Positions 1-8,433 of a stretch of DNA of 64,000 nucleotides are shown here, in pieces. How positions within the stretch are numbered: position 1 is the stretch's first letter; each line of letters starts with the position of its first letter. Source of the stretch: Methanohalophilus portucalensis (GTDB lineage: Archaea > Halobacteriota > Methanosarcinia > Methanosarcinales > Methanosarcinaceae); NCBI RefSeq assembly GCF_002761295.1, contig NZ_CP017881.1:914969-978968 (forward strand), in the 5' to 3' direction. The translations under genes were made by a program, and so were the position numbers. The notes under the pieces were generated by a model. The model searched no databases and was not told the origin of the DNA. It saw nothing but the letters and a program-made list of their open reading frames with translations.

Positions 1-872
1 AACTGAAGACAAAAATGAATGCTGTTATTCTGGCCCATAATTACCAGCGATGTGAAATACAGCAACTGGCAGATTATACGGGTGATTCACTTGGACTGAG
101 CCGTCAGGCAGTGGAACATGACTGTGATGTCATTGTCTTTTGCGGAGTGGATTTCATGGCGGAAAGTGCAGCCATTCTTTCTCCGAATAAGCAGGTACTA
201 CTGCCTGCAAAGGATGCTCATTGTCCCATGGCAGCAATGGTTGATGTGCCAACCCTCAGAAGAGCAAAAACAAAAAACCCCGATGCTGCAGTTGTATGTT
301 ATGTTAATTCCTCAGCGGCTGTAAAGGCAGAAAGCGATATATGTTGTACTTCTTCAAATGCTGTCAATGTGGTAAATTCCCTTGAAGAAGATAAAGTGAT
401 ATTTGTGCCGGATAAGAACCTGGCACATTATGTGTCTCTTCACACAGAAAAACAAATAATACCCTGGGAAGGTTATTGTCCGGTTCATCATCAGATAATG
501 CCAGAAGAAATCAGAATGGCAAAACAGGAGCATCCTGATGCTGAATTCCTGGCTCATCCGGAATGCAGGCCTGAAGTTATTGAAATGGCAGATGCAGTAC
601 TCAGTACGTCGGGAATTATTGAAAGAGCGGGCAAACCAGATGTAAATGAATTTATAATCGGAACGGAAAATGGTATTCTTTGCAGGCTCAAGGAGCAGCA
701 TCCTGATAAAACGTTCTATTTTGCTTCTCCTTTTGCATCATGTGCCAACATGAAAATGATTACACCTTCCATTTTGCTGGATTCAATGGAAAAGATGCAA
801 TATGAAGTGACTGTAGAAGAAAGTATAAGGGAAAAAGCAAAAAAATCCCTTGATCGGATGCTTGAAATTTAA
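1..872 (+). CDS. nadA: Quinolinate synthase NadA (5' end outside window)
   Basis: NadA condenses iminoaspartate with dihydroxyacetone phosphate to make quinolinate for NAD synthesis, using an oxygen-sensitive [4Fe-4S] cluster. Counting from the ATG at 15, the three cluster cysteines lie in DAHCPM (C70), GYCPVH (C155) and SCANMK (C243), with the spacing known for the family. The TSSNA and AHPEC motifs are also present. The reading frame is open back to base 3 (codons for L-K-T-K precede the ATG), and the protein lacks the usual 35-40 N-terminal residues, so the gene starts before the window and the ATG at 15 is probably internal. Its stop overlaps the end of the convergent permease gene by 4 nt. 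Confidence 0.93.
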   Translation, partial: LKTKMNAVILAHNYQRCEIQQLADYTGDSLGLSRQAVEHDCDVIVFCGVDFMAESAAILSPNKQVLLPAKDAHCPMAAMVDVPTLRRAKTKNPDAAVVCYVNSSAAVKAESDICCTSSNAVNVVNSLEEDKVIFVPDKNLAHYVSLHTEKQIIPWEGYCPVHHQIMPEEIRMAKQEHPDAEFLAHPECRPEVIEMADAVLSTSGIIERAGKPDVNEFIIGTENGILCRLKEQHPDKTFYFASPFASCANMKMITPSILLDSMEKMQYEVTVEESIREKAKKSLDRMLEI

Positions 873-1489
873 TCTGTATTTTTATACTTAAAAGGCATCA
901 GGCGCTTTTCAAGGGCTGTGAATCCCACATCTATTATGAGGGCAATCAAAATTGCCGGGATTGCTCCTGCAAATATCTTCTCATTATTGAAACTGATTAG
1001 CCCTTCAAATATCAGCTCTCCAAGCCCGCCACTTCCTATATAAGCTGTCAATATTGCAACACTGTTGACCAGTATAGCAGCAAACTTGATACCGGCAAAA
1101 ATGGCAGGATAGGCATTTGGAAGGCGTATATAGCGGTGTATTTGCCATTCGCTCATGCCAACCCCCCTTGCATAATCCACAAGTGCCGGATCTATATTGG
1201 AAAGTCCAATGTAGGTATTTTTTATTATCGGCAATAATGCACGTAGGAGGATTGCCACAAGAGCCGGGGTGAATCCGATTCCCAGAAGGGGAACAACTAT
1301 TGCAATTACAGCAAGGCTGGGTACTGCCTGTGCAAGATTTGCAAACCTTATAACGAAATTGGCTATAAAACGACTATAGAGGGATGCAAAAGCCAGCGGT
1401 ATCGAAATAGCTATACTTGCAACAAGAGTGATGGATATCAAAATCAGATGATCATAGGTATTTCCCATGATAACCTCAATGCTTACCAT
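869..1489 (-). CDS. Osmoprotectant ABC transporter, second permease subunit
   Basis: Inner-membrane subunit of an OpuC/OpuB-type importer for glycine betaine, choline or carnitine, of 206 aa. Several hydrophobic segments surround the family's cytoplasmic loop ([12 protein letters not shown], the EAA-type contact with the ATPase). The ATG at 1489 is chosen because GGAGG lies 7 nt upstream; a longer reading from 1513 would overlap the upstream gene by 31 nt and has no such site. The start overlaps the stop of the upstream permease by 7 nt, so the two are probably translationally coupled. It is the last gene of a four-gene operon (binding protein, ATPase, permease, permease). The transported substrate is inferred from the family. 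Confidence 0.88.
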   Translation of the reverse strand: MVSIEVIMGNTYDHLILISITLVASIAISIPLAFASLYSRFIANFVIRFANLAQAVPSLAVIAIVVPLLGIGFTPALVAILLRALLPIIKNTYIGLSNIDPALVDYARGVGMSEWQIHRYIRLPNAYPAIFAGIKFAAILVNSVAILTAYIGSGGLGELIFEGLISFNNEKIFAGAIPAILIALIIDVGFTALEKRLMPFKYKNTD

Positions 1490-2166
1490 GAAGCGTACCT
1501 CCTTTGCAGCCATTTTTCAACTGATTCAGCGATCCCGTCAAAAAACACTGCTAAAAAACCGGTCCAAAAGCCGGCTACAAGGATAGTGTCAACCTCATAA
1601 AGCTGGATGCCTACTATCAGGGATGCACCAAGCCCTCCTGCTGCAATGAGTCCGCCAAGGGTTACGATTCCCATTGAAAATACAAGAGCAATACGCAAAC
1701 CGCCAGCAATGAGAGGAAGGGCCATCGGGAGGCGAATTTTTAATAAGATTTCCCTTTTTGACAAACCCATCGCCTGTGCAACATCAATATATCCTTTGTC
1801 CACTCCTGTCAGGCCTGTATATGTGTTTCTTGCAATGGGTAGGATGGAATATAGAACAGAGGCTATTATGGTCGGTGCGGTTCCCAGGCCGACTATGGGA
1901 AGCAAGAATACAAGAAGTGGTATGTCGGGGATTGTCTCAACCACATTTAAGGTATTCAGGCCCGGATTTGCTATACGGTGATTCATGAAAAGAAAAATCC
2001 CAATCAGAATACCAAAAATGGATGCTGCTATAATAGCAATACCAAACATGTAGAGATGTTCTATAGTCCTTAAAGTAAGATCATTGGATTCCCAGACACT
2101 TAGTATTTGAGATATATATGCAAAGCCTTCTTGTTGGATACCAAAAACCACAATATCACTTATCAC
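1483..2166 (-). CDS. Osmoprotectant ABC transporter, first permease subunit
   Basis: A 227-aa membrane permease of the same BPD_transp_1/OpuC class as the following gene. The EAA-like loop reads DVAQAMGLSKREI (about residues 125-140) and there are about five membrane segments. Its ATG overlaps the stop of the ATPase gene by 4 nt (ATGA arrangement), and its own stop overlaps the next permease, so the three cistrons are tightly coupled. The two permeases are diverged paralogues and probably form the heterodimeric channel for a compatible solute such as glycine betaine or choline. Confidence 0.88.
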   Translation of the reverse strand: MISDIVVFGIQQEGFAYISQILSVWESNDLTLRTIEHLYMFGIAIIAASIFGILIGIFLFMNHRIANPGLNTLNVVETIPDIPLLVFLLPIVGLGTAPTIIASVLYSILPIARNTYTGLTGVDKGYIDVAQAMGLSKREILLKIRLPMALPLIAGGLRIALVFSMGIVTLGGLIAAGGLGASLIVGIQLYEVDTILVAGFWTGFLAVFFDGIAESVEKWLQRRYASW

Positions 2167-3293
2167 ATTATTTTCTTGATCGTTTCACTTGAAAACAGGA
2201 TGCCCACTGCTGTAGCATTATCCATTATAATTGCCATTACTTCATCTGTTTTTTGCATCTGTTTTATTGCATATTCTATTGGATCGGCAGGTGAGAATTC
2301 TAGGATGGGTTCTTTTACATTTTCCAGAGATACGTTTTTATCTCCGAGTTGCAGAAGGTCTGCAAGTTCAATTTTTCCTGCTGATTTGTCATTATGGTCT
2401 TTGACAATAGCAATATCTATATCTCGTTTTGCCATTTCTTCAATAGCTGTTTCTACCTTCATATTTGGAGAAAGCCTGTATTTTTTATCAAGAGGTTGCA
2501 TAAAAGAACTAACAGTGAGTGTATCCAGATACCGGAATTTTCTTTCAGAACCTACAATATCAGCTACAGTATCATTTAGGGGACTGAAAAGAAGTTCTTC
2601 AGCAGTTCCAATCTGTATAAGTTTGGCATCTTCCATTATTGCGACCCTGTCACCAAGTCTGAAAGCTTCTTCAATATCATGGGTCACAAAAACAATAGTT
2701 TTACCCAATTGTTCTTTGATTTTACTGAATTCTTCCTGAAGTTGTTTTCTTAATATTGGATCAAGTGCACCAAAAGGCTCATCCATTAAAAGGAGATACG
2801 GATCCATTACCAGGGCCCTTGCAAGTCCTACGCGTTGTTGCTGTCCCCCACTTAGCTGACGTGGATAACGATCAATGAATTTTGAAGGTTCCAGTGAAAC
2901 AAATTCCAGTAAGTTTCTGACCTTATTGTCGATTTCTTTTTTATCCATGCCCTCAAGTTTGGGTATAAGTCCTATATTTTGGCCTATAGTTAGATGAGGG
3001 AACAAACCGATGTTCTGGATCACATAACCTATATTTCGACGCAGAGCCACAAGTTCCATTTCTGAAGTATTCTTCCCGTTTATGAAAATATTACCTTCAT
3101 CCGGTTCTATCATTCGGTTGATCATTCTCAGGGTAGTTGTTTTACCAGATCCGCTTGGCCCCACAAGTGCAATCAATTCCCCGCCTTTAATTGTTATATC
3201 AAGGTTTTGCACTGCAAAATGATTTCCATATTTTTTACTCACTTTTTTAATTTCAATAGAATCTATCCTATCGAATAATTTTTTATGCACCAT
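2163..3293 (-). CDS. Osmoprotectant ABC transporter ATP-binding protein with CBS pair
   Basis: A 376-aa OpuCA/ProV-type ATPase. Walker A GPSGSGKTT is near residue 45, the signature LSGGQQQR near 147, Walker B LLLMDEP near 167 and the H-loop VTHD near 202. The C-terminal third (about 250-376) is a tandem CBS domain. In OpuA-type transporters this module senses ionic strength and gates transport, so the protein probably links uptake to salt stress. The ATG at 3293 follows a GGTG site. The gene lies 37 nt after the binding-protein gene and overlaps the first permease. Confidence 0.9.
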   Translation of the reverse strand: MVHKKLFDRIDSIEIKKVSKKYGNHFAVQNLDITIKGGELIALVGPSGSGKTTTLRMINRMIEPDEGNIFINGKNTSEMELVALRRNIGYVIQNIGLFPHLTIGQNIGLIPKLEGMDKKEIDNKVRNLLEFVSLEPSKFIDRYPRQLSGGQQQRVGLARALVMDPYLLLMDEPFGALDPILRKQLQEEFSKIKEQLGKTIVFVTHDIEEAFRLGDRVAIMEDAKLIQIGTAEELLFSPLNDTVADIVGSERKFRYLDTLTVSSFMQPLDKKYRLSPNMKVETAIEEMAKRDIDIAIVKDHNDKSAGKIELADLLQLGDKNVSLENVKEPILEFSPADPIEYAIKQMQKTDEVMAIIMDNATAVGILFSSETIKKIM

Positions 3294-3330
3294 TGTACAC
3301 CACAGTTATGAAATAAAAAAGAAAAGGGAC

Positions 3331-4233
3331 TTATTCTGTAATAAGTCCTTCCTGCACAAGGAAATCCTGTGCAATTACTTCTGCATCCATCTTTTCTACA
3401 TCAAATTTGTAGTTAAGCTGTCGCATTGTATCAGTATCAATCCTGTCGTTAAGCTGTTGTATTGCTTCAATGGCATCAGGATTGTTTGCTGCGAATTCAT
3501 CTGTTACAATGACAATAGCATCATATGGAGGCAATGCATTTTGATCGTCCTCAAGGACTCTCAGGTCAAATATTTCGTTCCTGGTATCGGTCGTATAAGC
3601 AGAAACAGCATCTACATCACCGTTCTTTATTGATTCATACATAATGTTGGAAACTGTCTGTTTATATTCCTTGAATTCGATGTCATAGACATCCTTGATG
3701 TGGGGAAGACCGTCTTCCCTTTTTGCAAATTCAGGATCAGTACCGATTACCATTTCTGATGCATGCGGACCCAGGTCACTTATGGTTGTGACTCCGTTCT
3801 CCTCTGCCCAACTCTCTTTAACTGCAAGGGCATACGCATTCTCAAAGCCCAGACTTGTTGCAATGGTAATATTCTCCTGGACAAAACCTGTTGCAGTTTC
3901 ATTATAAATTGTCTGTGAATCCCATGTATCAAGTGAAGGTTTTTTCAGAATTTGGCTATAAGCAGTACCAGTATACTCCACATAAGTATTTATTTCTCCT
4001 TTTTTAAGGGCTTCATAATTTACAAAAGTTCCTCCAAGTCCTTCTCTTACCTCTACATCATATCCGGCATCATCAAGTATGATACCAAGCATATGTGCCA
4101 TTATGTAGGATTCCTGAAACAATTTTGATCCTATTACTACTTCACCTTTAGTATCTTCCTGTGGTGTCTGTGAGCAGCCACTAATTACCAGGGAAAAGCA
4201 AATTATAAGTGCAAACAATATTTTGGTTTTCAT
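3331..4233 (-). CDS. Glycine betaine/choline-type substrate-binding lipoprotein
   Basis: A 300-aa OpuAC/OpuCC-family extracytoplasmic binding protein and the first gene of the operon. The N-terminus is a lipoprotein signal: MKTK, a hydrophobic stretch, then the lipobox VISGC with the lipidated Cys near residue 20. The body begins with VVIGSKLFQESYIMAHML, typical of the family (compare GSKxFTEQ). It should capture quaternary-amine osmolytes outside the membrane and deliver them to the downstream permeases. A GAGGGG Shine-Dalgarno precedes the ATG. The ligand cannot be settled from sequence. Confidence 0.9.
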   Translation of the reverse strand: MKTKILFALIICFSLVISGCSQTPQEDTKGEVVIGSKLFQESYIMAHMLGIILDDAGYDVEVREGLGGTFVNYEALKKGEINTYVEYTGTAYSQILKKPSLDTWDSQTIYNETATGFVQENITIATSLGFENAYALAVKESWAEENGVTTISDLGPHASEMVIGTDPEFAKREDGLPHIKDVYDIEFKEYKQTVSNIMYESIKNGDVDAVSAYTTDTRNEIFDLRVLEDDQNALPPYDAIVIVTDEFAANNPDAIEAIQQLNDRIDTDTMRQLNYKFDVEKMDAEVIAQDFLVQEGLITE

Positions 4234-4316
4234 TATCTACCCCTCATGATGGTTGTTTATAAAATTATTTATAATTTGCTACATTTTTGACTCATTTCAT
4301 TTTAGGAAAAGGTTAT
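4234..4316. promoter_or_regulatory. Divergent promoter region, osmolyte operon / flavodoxin gene
   Basis: About 80 nt separate two divergent genes. The segment is very AT-rich, and TTTATAAAATTATTTATAA around 4257-4275 can supply TATA boxes in either direction. No clear operator repeat is visible. Confidence 0.4.
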
Positions 4317-4994
4317 ATGTCACAACTGACCAACATATTTCTTATGTCATCGAAAGCACTCTTTTTAAACTGTACACTGAAAAAATCACCTGAAGTATCG
4401 CATACAAGAGCCCTTATTGATAAAGCAGTTGAACTGTTTCAGGACCTTGGTGTAGATAGTGAAGTAATACGCATTGTAGACTACAATATAGCTTTTGGGG
4501 TTTCCTCGGATGAAGGAGGCGATGATGAGTGGCCACAGATTCTCAAAAAAATAAAAGCCTGTGATATACTCATAATAGGATCTCCCATATGGTTTGGAGT
4601 CAGATCTGCAGTGGCACAGATGGTACTTGAAAGATTGGATGGATCTTATGCAGATGCTGAACCCCTAACAGGGCAATATCCGCTTTATGGCAAGGTAGCC
4701 GGAGTTATTGTGACGGGTAATGAGGATGGTGCACACAATGTTTCTGCAAATACACTTTTCAATCTGACCCACCTTGGCTGTACAATTCCCCCGAATGCTG
4801 ATTGTTACTGGGTGGGTGATGCAGGTCCGGGTCCAAGCTATATTGATGCAGGAGGAGACAGACACCTCTACACAAACAGGACTGTCAGGTATATGGTAAA
4901 CAATCTTGCTTATATGGCAAAACTTCTGAGGGACAATCCTATCCCTACAAAACTAAAGGAACTGGATGAAGCTGCAAAAAAGGTAAGTGACTGA
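4317..4994 (+). CDS. Flavodoxin-fold FMN-dependent oxidoreductase
   Basis: A 225-aa flavodoxin/NADPH-dependent FMN reductase-like protein. The N-terminal strand KALFLNCTLKKSPEVSHT forms the phosphate-binding loop of the FMN site; DILIIGSPIWFGVRSAVAQ is the second family motif, and VIVTGNEDGAHN follows. The ATG at 4317 has AGGAAAAGG just upstream; a later ATG at 4344 directly before the core fold is possible. The electron partner is unknown. It is transcribed away from the osmolyte transporter and ends 33 nt before the convergent sufB. Confidence 0.75.
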   Translation: MSQLTNIFLMSSKALFLNCTLKKSPEVSHTRALIDKAVELFQDLGVDSEVIRIVDYNIAFGVSSDEGGDDEWPQILKKIKACDILIIGSPIWFGVRSAVAQMVLERLDGSYADAEPLTGQYPLYGKVAGVIVTGNEDGAHNVSANTLFNLTHLGCTIPPNADCYWVGDAGPGPSYIDAGGDRHLYTNRTVRYMVNNLAYMAKLLRDNPIPTKLKELDEAAKKVSD

Positions 4995-5011
4995 TCTGAA
5001 AATAGAGAATA

Positions 5012-5032
5012 TGTGATGCCTATTGCATCACA
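5012..5032. terminator. Hairpin between convergent genes
   Basis: A perfect 8-bp inverted repeat (TGTGATGC / GCATCACA, 5-nt loop) spans the stop codon of sufB, 18 nt after the flavodoxin stop. Its position between convergent genes suggests a bidirectional transcription end or an RNA-stabilising stem. No long T-run follows. Confidence 0.45.
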
Positions 5033-6251
5033 TTGCACTTTTGCCAATCTGTGCGATTGTTTCATCAATATCTTTCTGGAGCTCATCCGGGATTCCGGAT
5101 ATACCTACATCGAGGAAACCACGCACTATCATTCCTACAGCATCTTCTTCAGAAAGACCACGCGCCATGAGGTATTCTACCTGTTCCCTTGCAATCCTGC
5201 CAACTGCTGCTTCGTGTGTCAGTTCAATATCATCCACGTTTGCTTCAAGGATGGGAATTGCTCTCTGTGTTCCCTTATTGTTCAGGACAAGTCCGTGGCA
5301 TTCTAAATGACCCTTTGACTGGACTGCATTACCTATCATTTCTCCTCTTGCAATAACAGTCCCGCCGGTTGTGATCGTTCTGGAGATAAGCTCTGCTTTT
5401 GTGTTGGGTGCATCAAATATAACACGACTACCAAGATCTAATTCAGAACCGGGATGTGCCACAGCAATGGTATTAAACCTGGCAAAGGCTCCCTTGCCTG
5501 TAAGACGAGCTGTCGGATAGCTCTGAATGGATTTTACCGCTTTGAGAGTAACATAATTGTTAATGAAGGTAGCACCTTCTTCCAGGTGAATTACTGTTCT
5601 GGGGCGCACCCCAATTTGTTCAGCCCAATTATGGATCATGGTGAAATTTAGAGTACCACCCTTCTTAACATACATTTCCGAAATTCCCAGATGCATAGCT
5701 TTGTCTACATCACTACTTGTAGAGCAGCCAGTAATTACATCCAATCTGGCGTTTTCTTCTACGATTACAATGTTGTGGACTGTCTGAGAGACGTCTTTTG
5801 AACCCATTAGCAGACAGGTTTGGATGGGTAATTTTGTTTTAACTCCCTTGGGGGCTCTTATAAAATAACCATTGGCGTTTTCCAGATAGCTGGTTGCAGT
5901 GTATTTATCTGCATCCACAGGCACCAAATTCCAGGAATAATCTTTCAGCCAATCATGTTTTTGCATTGCAAAGTGAAGAGGCATCAATTCAATTCCTTTA
6001 TCGGTAACTGAAGAATGGGATATGGCATTATCAACCATTACAAGGCTGCCACCTCTGCCTTCCCCGCTGGGAACAACTCCTACATTGAGAAGAGTTCTCT
6101 GGGATTTTTCATCGAGTTCTTTCAGGTTATCAGTGTATTTAGTTTCCTTTGGAGCAATCGAATACTCATCCAGATCAAATTTCTCTCCGTATGCAGATTC
6201 CTTTCGTAGTGCTGCTTTAGCCCTTTTTCTCAGGCTTTCTTCAGTTTGCAT
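5028..6251 (-). CDS. sufB: Fe-S cluster assembly scaffold SufB
   Basis: A 407-aa SufB/SufD-family protein, the scaffold on which the SUF pathway builds Fe-S clusters with the ATPase SufC. The C-terminal beta-helix carries the family block LECHGLVLNNKG..AIPILEANVDDIELTHEAAVGRI (about 325-365), with the conserved Cys and ELTHEA. The ATG at 6251 is preferred over the GTG at 6260 because GAGGAG lies 7-8 nt upstream. It overlaps sufC by 22 nt. A two-gene sufCB set is the common minimal SUF system in methanogens, whose many Fe-S enzymes depend on it. Confidence 0.9.
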   Translation of the reverse strand: MQTEESLRKRAKAALRKESAYGEKFDLDEYSIAPKETKYTDNLKELDEKSQRTLLNVGVVPSGEGRGGSLVMVDNAISHSSVTDKGIELMPLHFAMQKHDWLKDYSWNLVPVDADKYTATSYLENANGYFIRAPKGVKTKLPIQTCLLMGSKDVSQTVHNIVIVEENARLDVITGCSTSSDVDKAMHLGISEMYVKKGGTLNFTMIHNWAEQIGVRPRTVIHLEEGATFINNYVTLKAVKSIQSYPTARLTGKGAFARFNTIAVAHPGSELDLGSRVIFDAPNTKAELISRTITTGGTVIARGEMIGNAVQSKGHLECHGLVLNNKGTQRAIPILEANVDDIELTHEAAVGRIAREQVEYLMARGLSEEDAVGMIVRGFLDVGISGIPDELQKDIDETIAQIGKSAM

Positions 6252-6973
6252 GTAATACACTCCTCATAACCGTTTTCTTTGATTTCCTGAAGCATCTCCC
6301 TTGGATTACCCTCACACATTATTGTTCCGTTGCAGAGGACATAAGCACGGTCTGCTTCTATGTAATCCAGAATCTTACCTGTATGTGTAATGATTAAAGC
6401 TGACTTTCCATGACCTTTACGGTCACCCGGGCAGGTTGAATCACCATGGACCAGATCATTTATTGTGCTTCCGATAATGTCAATGCTCATAAGGTCTACA
6501 CCAGATTCGGGCTCATCAAATAAATAGATACATGGACTTTGTGCAGCAAGTTGCAATAATTCGGATCTTTTTATTTCTCCGCCTGAAAATCCCACATTGA
6601 TATCTCTTTCCATGAATCTCATCATATCAAGGGATTCAGCCATCTGCTCCATCTCTTTATCCCCTGCTATCAGTTTTAAGAGATTTTTCAGTTTGACTCC
6701 AGTCATGTTTGGGGGGCGCTGAGTCATAATCCCAATCCCCCTTGTTGCCCTTTCATCAATAGACATATGGGTAATGTCCTCACCATTGAATAATATCTGC
6801 CCGCTTACTATCTTGTAACCACTAAATCCCATCAATGTCATCAAAAGAGCAGATTTTCCTGCACCATTTGGCCCCAGAATGATATTTGTATAACCCTTTT
6901 CCACTTTGAAGTTGACATTTTTTAGCAGCTCTTTTCCACCAACCTCAACAGTAAGGTCCTTTACTTCTAACAT
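6230..6973 (-). CDS. sufC: Fe-S cluster assembly ATPase SufC
   Basis: A 247-aa ABC-type soluble ATPase partner of SufB. Walker A GPNGAGKSAL is near residue 36, the signature FSGGEIKRSELLQ and Walker B IYLFDEPESGVD follow, and the H-loop is in ALIITHTG. There is a short insert containing STCPGDRKGHGKS before the H-loop strand. The ATG at 6973 sits 5 nt after GGAGG; the upstream GTG at 6985 would overlap that site. First gene of the sufCB operon. Confidence 0.92.
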   Translation of the reverse strand: MLEVKDLTVEVGGKELLKNVNFKVEKGYTNIILGPNGAGKSALLMTLMGFSGYKIVSGQILFNGEDITHMSIDERATRGIGIMTQRPPNMTGVKLKNLLKLIAGDKEMEQMAESLDMMRFMERDINVGFSGGEIKRSELLQLAAQSPCIYLFDEPESGVDLMSIDIIGSTINDLVHGDSTCPGDRKGHGKSALIITHTGKILDYIEADRAYVLCNGTIMCEGNPREMLQEIKENGYEECITCKLKKA

Positions 6974-7143
6974 ATAATCCTCCACTTATTATTCATAGTA
7001 ACTATTTCAGCTAGATGATGCTCTAACTACTTACATCTATCCTGATGCTTAAAAAGTTATTTGTTATGGCTGGATTGGGAGCTTAAACAGAATACACTGC
7101 CCTGCTCCCTGATTTACTAATAAGTATATATTTTTTAAAATTA

Positions 7144-8424
7144 TTAGAAATCCTTCTTTATACTGAAAGTTATCATTTCAATAACCCTGTCATATTTATC
7201 CACAAGTTCAGACCGCTTATCTGCTCCTATGAAAATATCTGCAAGTTCATAGCTATAACTGTCCTGCAACTCCATTTTTGCTAGTTGTTGTCCCTCTCTA
7301 ACCAGTACTTTGACTATTGTACCCGGCATTTTATTCATAACAGACGCAATTTCCTCATCTGACGGAACTGCAACCACTTTACCGGAATCAAATGTCCTGA
7401 GCATGAATTTTGCTGCGTACCGGAATTTGCCCTTATTACCCAGAGGTTTTGGTTTTTCGCCAAGGGCAAGTTGTAGCATGATTTGATGATGTGAAACACC
7501 ATGGACCTTTTCAAAAAGGTCAGCATGGGACTGGGATATCCTTGTGTTTATTTCCAGTAGATATACCTGTTTATGGAAGGGGTCATAAAAAAATTCAACA
7601 TTGAAAGCTGAATTATCAAATCCAATGGATCTTATGAAACGTTTGCAAACCTTCATCATTTTTTTCTGGACCCATTTTGGTAATGATGAAGGATATTCAT
7701 AACGTGAGAATGAAGAAAAATGCTGGTCTCTGACAGAATCCACAACACCATACACCTTTACTTTTCCATTGTACACATATCCTTCCAGAGTACATTGCCT
7801 TCCATAAAGAGGTGTTTCTGCGATACAGCTCTCTTTCATTTGAGTTATATCTTCAGGAAGATTCTGGTCCTGTAAAAGTTGCATAAACGGTTTGTGAATG
7901 AAATCAATACTTTCACGTATTTCTTCCAGTGTTGCCTCGAATTGTCCGCGGTTTTCTATTTCGAAAGCAAGAAATGAACGGAATGACCTGAAAGGCTTTA
8001 TCCAGAAAGGAAAAGGCATATTTATAGAATCAAATATATCTTCATCGAAAGGATCAAAGGCATAGAATGCGGGTATGTGTTTTGAGATTACTTTTTGCTG
8101 CTCTAGGCGGCTCCAGTACTTGTGTTCACATTTAAGGACACTTTCAAAACTGGGGCCCGGTAAGCCCATTCTTGATGCCAGAATTGGAACCATGTCCTGT
8201 GCAGGGAAATCAAAATATGTAATTACACCGGCTGGTCCACCTTCAACAGCCCTCATTCTGTTTTCAGCAACTGATAACAGTTTTTCCACATCAAATTTAT
8301 CCACATGCCGCATCTCATCAATGTCAATAGCTGAATGAAATACACATCCTTCGGCGGCCGGCACTTTTTCAAGTTTTTCTAGGTTGAAGGAATCCATTCC
8401 TACAACAAAAATATTTTTCTTCAT
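7144..8424 (-). CDS. ATP-grasp ligase of unknown substrate
   Basis: A 426-aa protein with the ATP-grasp fold of the carbamoyl-phosphate-synthase large-subunit type. The N-terminal part (VVGMDSFNLEKLEKV..) is a Rossmann-like preATP-grasp lobe; PFPFWIKPFRSF is the ATP-binding lysine strand; VYLLEINTRISQSHADL (about 300-317) carries the Glu/Asn metal ligands. Such enzymes form amide or peptide bonds through an acyl-phosphate. SD GAGGG precedes the ATG. It starts 9 nt after the stop of the CocE-type hydrolase gene, so the pair is almost certainly co-transcribed and may make and trim the same product. The substrate cannot be deduced. Confidence 0.7.
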   Translation of the reverse strand: MKKNIFVVGMDSFNLEKLEKVPAAEGCVFHSAIDIDEMRHVDKFDVEKLLSVAENRMRAVEGGPAGVITYFDFPAQDMVPILASRMGLPGPSFESVLKCEHKYWSRLEQQKVISKHIPAFYAFDPFDEDIFDSINMPFPFWIKPFRSFRSFLAFEIENRGQFEATLEEIRESIDFIHKPFMQLLQDQNLPEDITQMKESCIAETPLYGRQCTLEGYVYNGKVKVYGVVDSVRDQHFSSFSRYEYPSSLPKWVQKKMMKVCKRFIRSIGFDNSAFNVEFFYDPFHKQVYLLEINTRISQSHADLFEKVHGVSHHQIMLQLALGEKPKPLGNKGKFRYAAKFMLRTFDSGKVVAVPSDEEIASVMNKMPGTIVKVLVREGQQLAKMELQDSYSYELADIFIGADKRSELVDKYDRVIEMITFSIKKDF

Positions 8425-8433
8425 TTATATCCC

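Noticed and set aside
2107..2739. 210-aa plus-strand frame opposite the transporter ATPase
   Set aside because: It is the complement of a clear ABC ATPase gene with all motifs; no ribosome site or recognisable domain.
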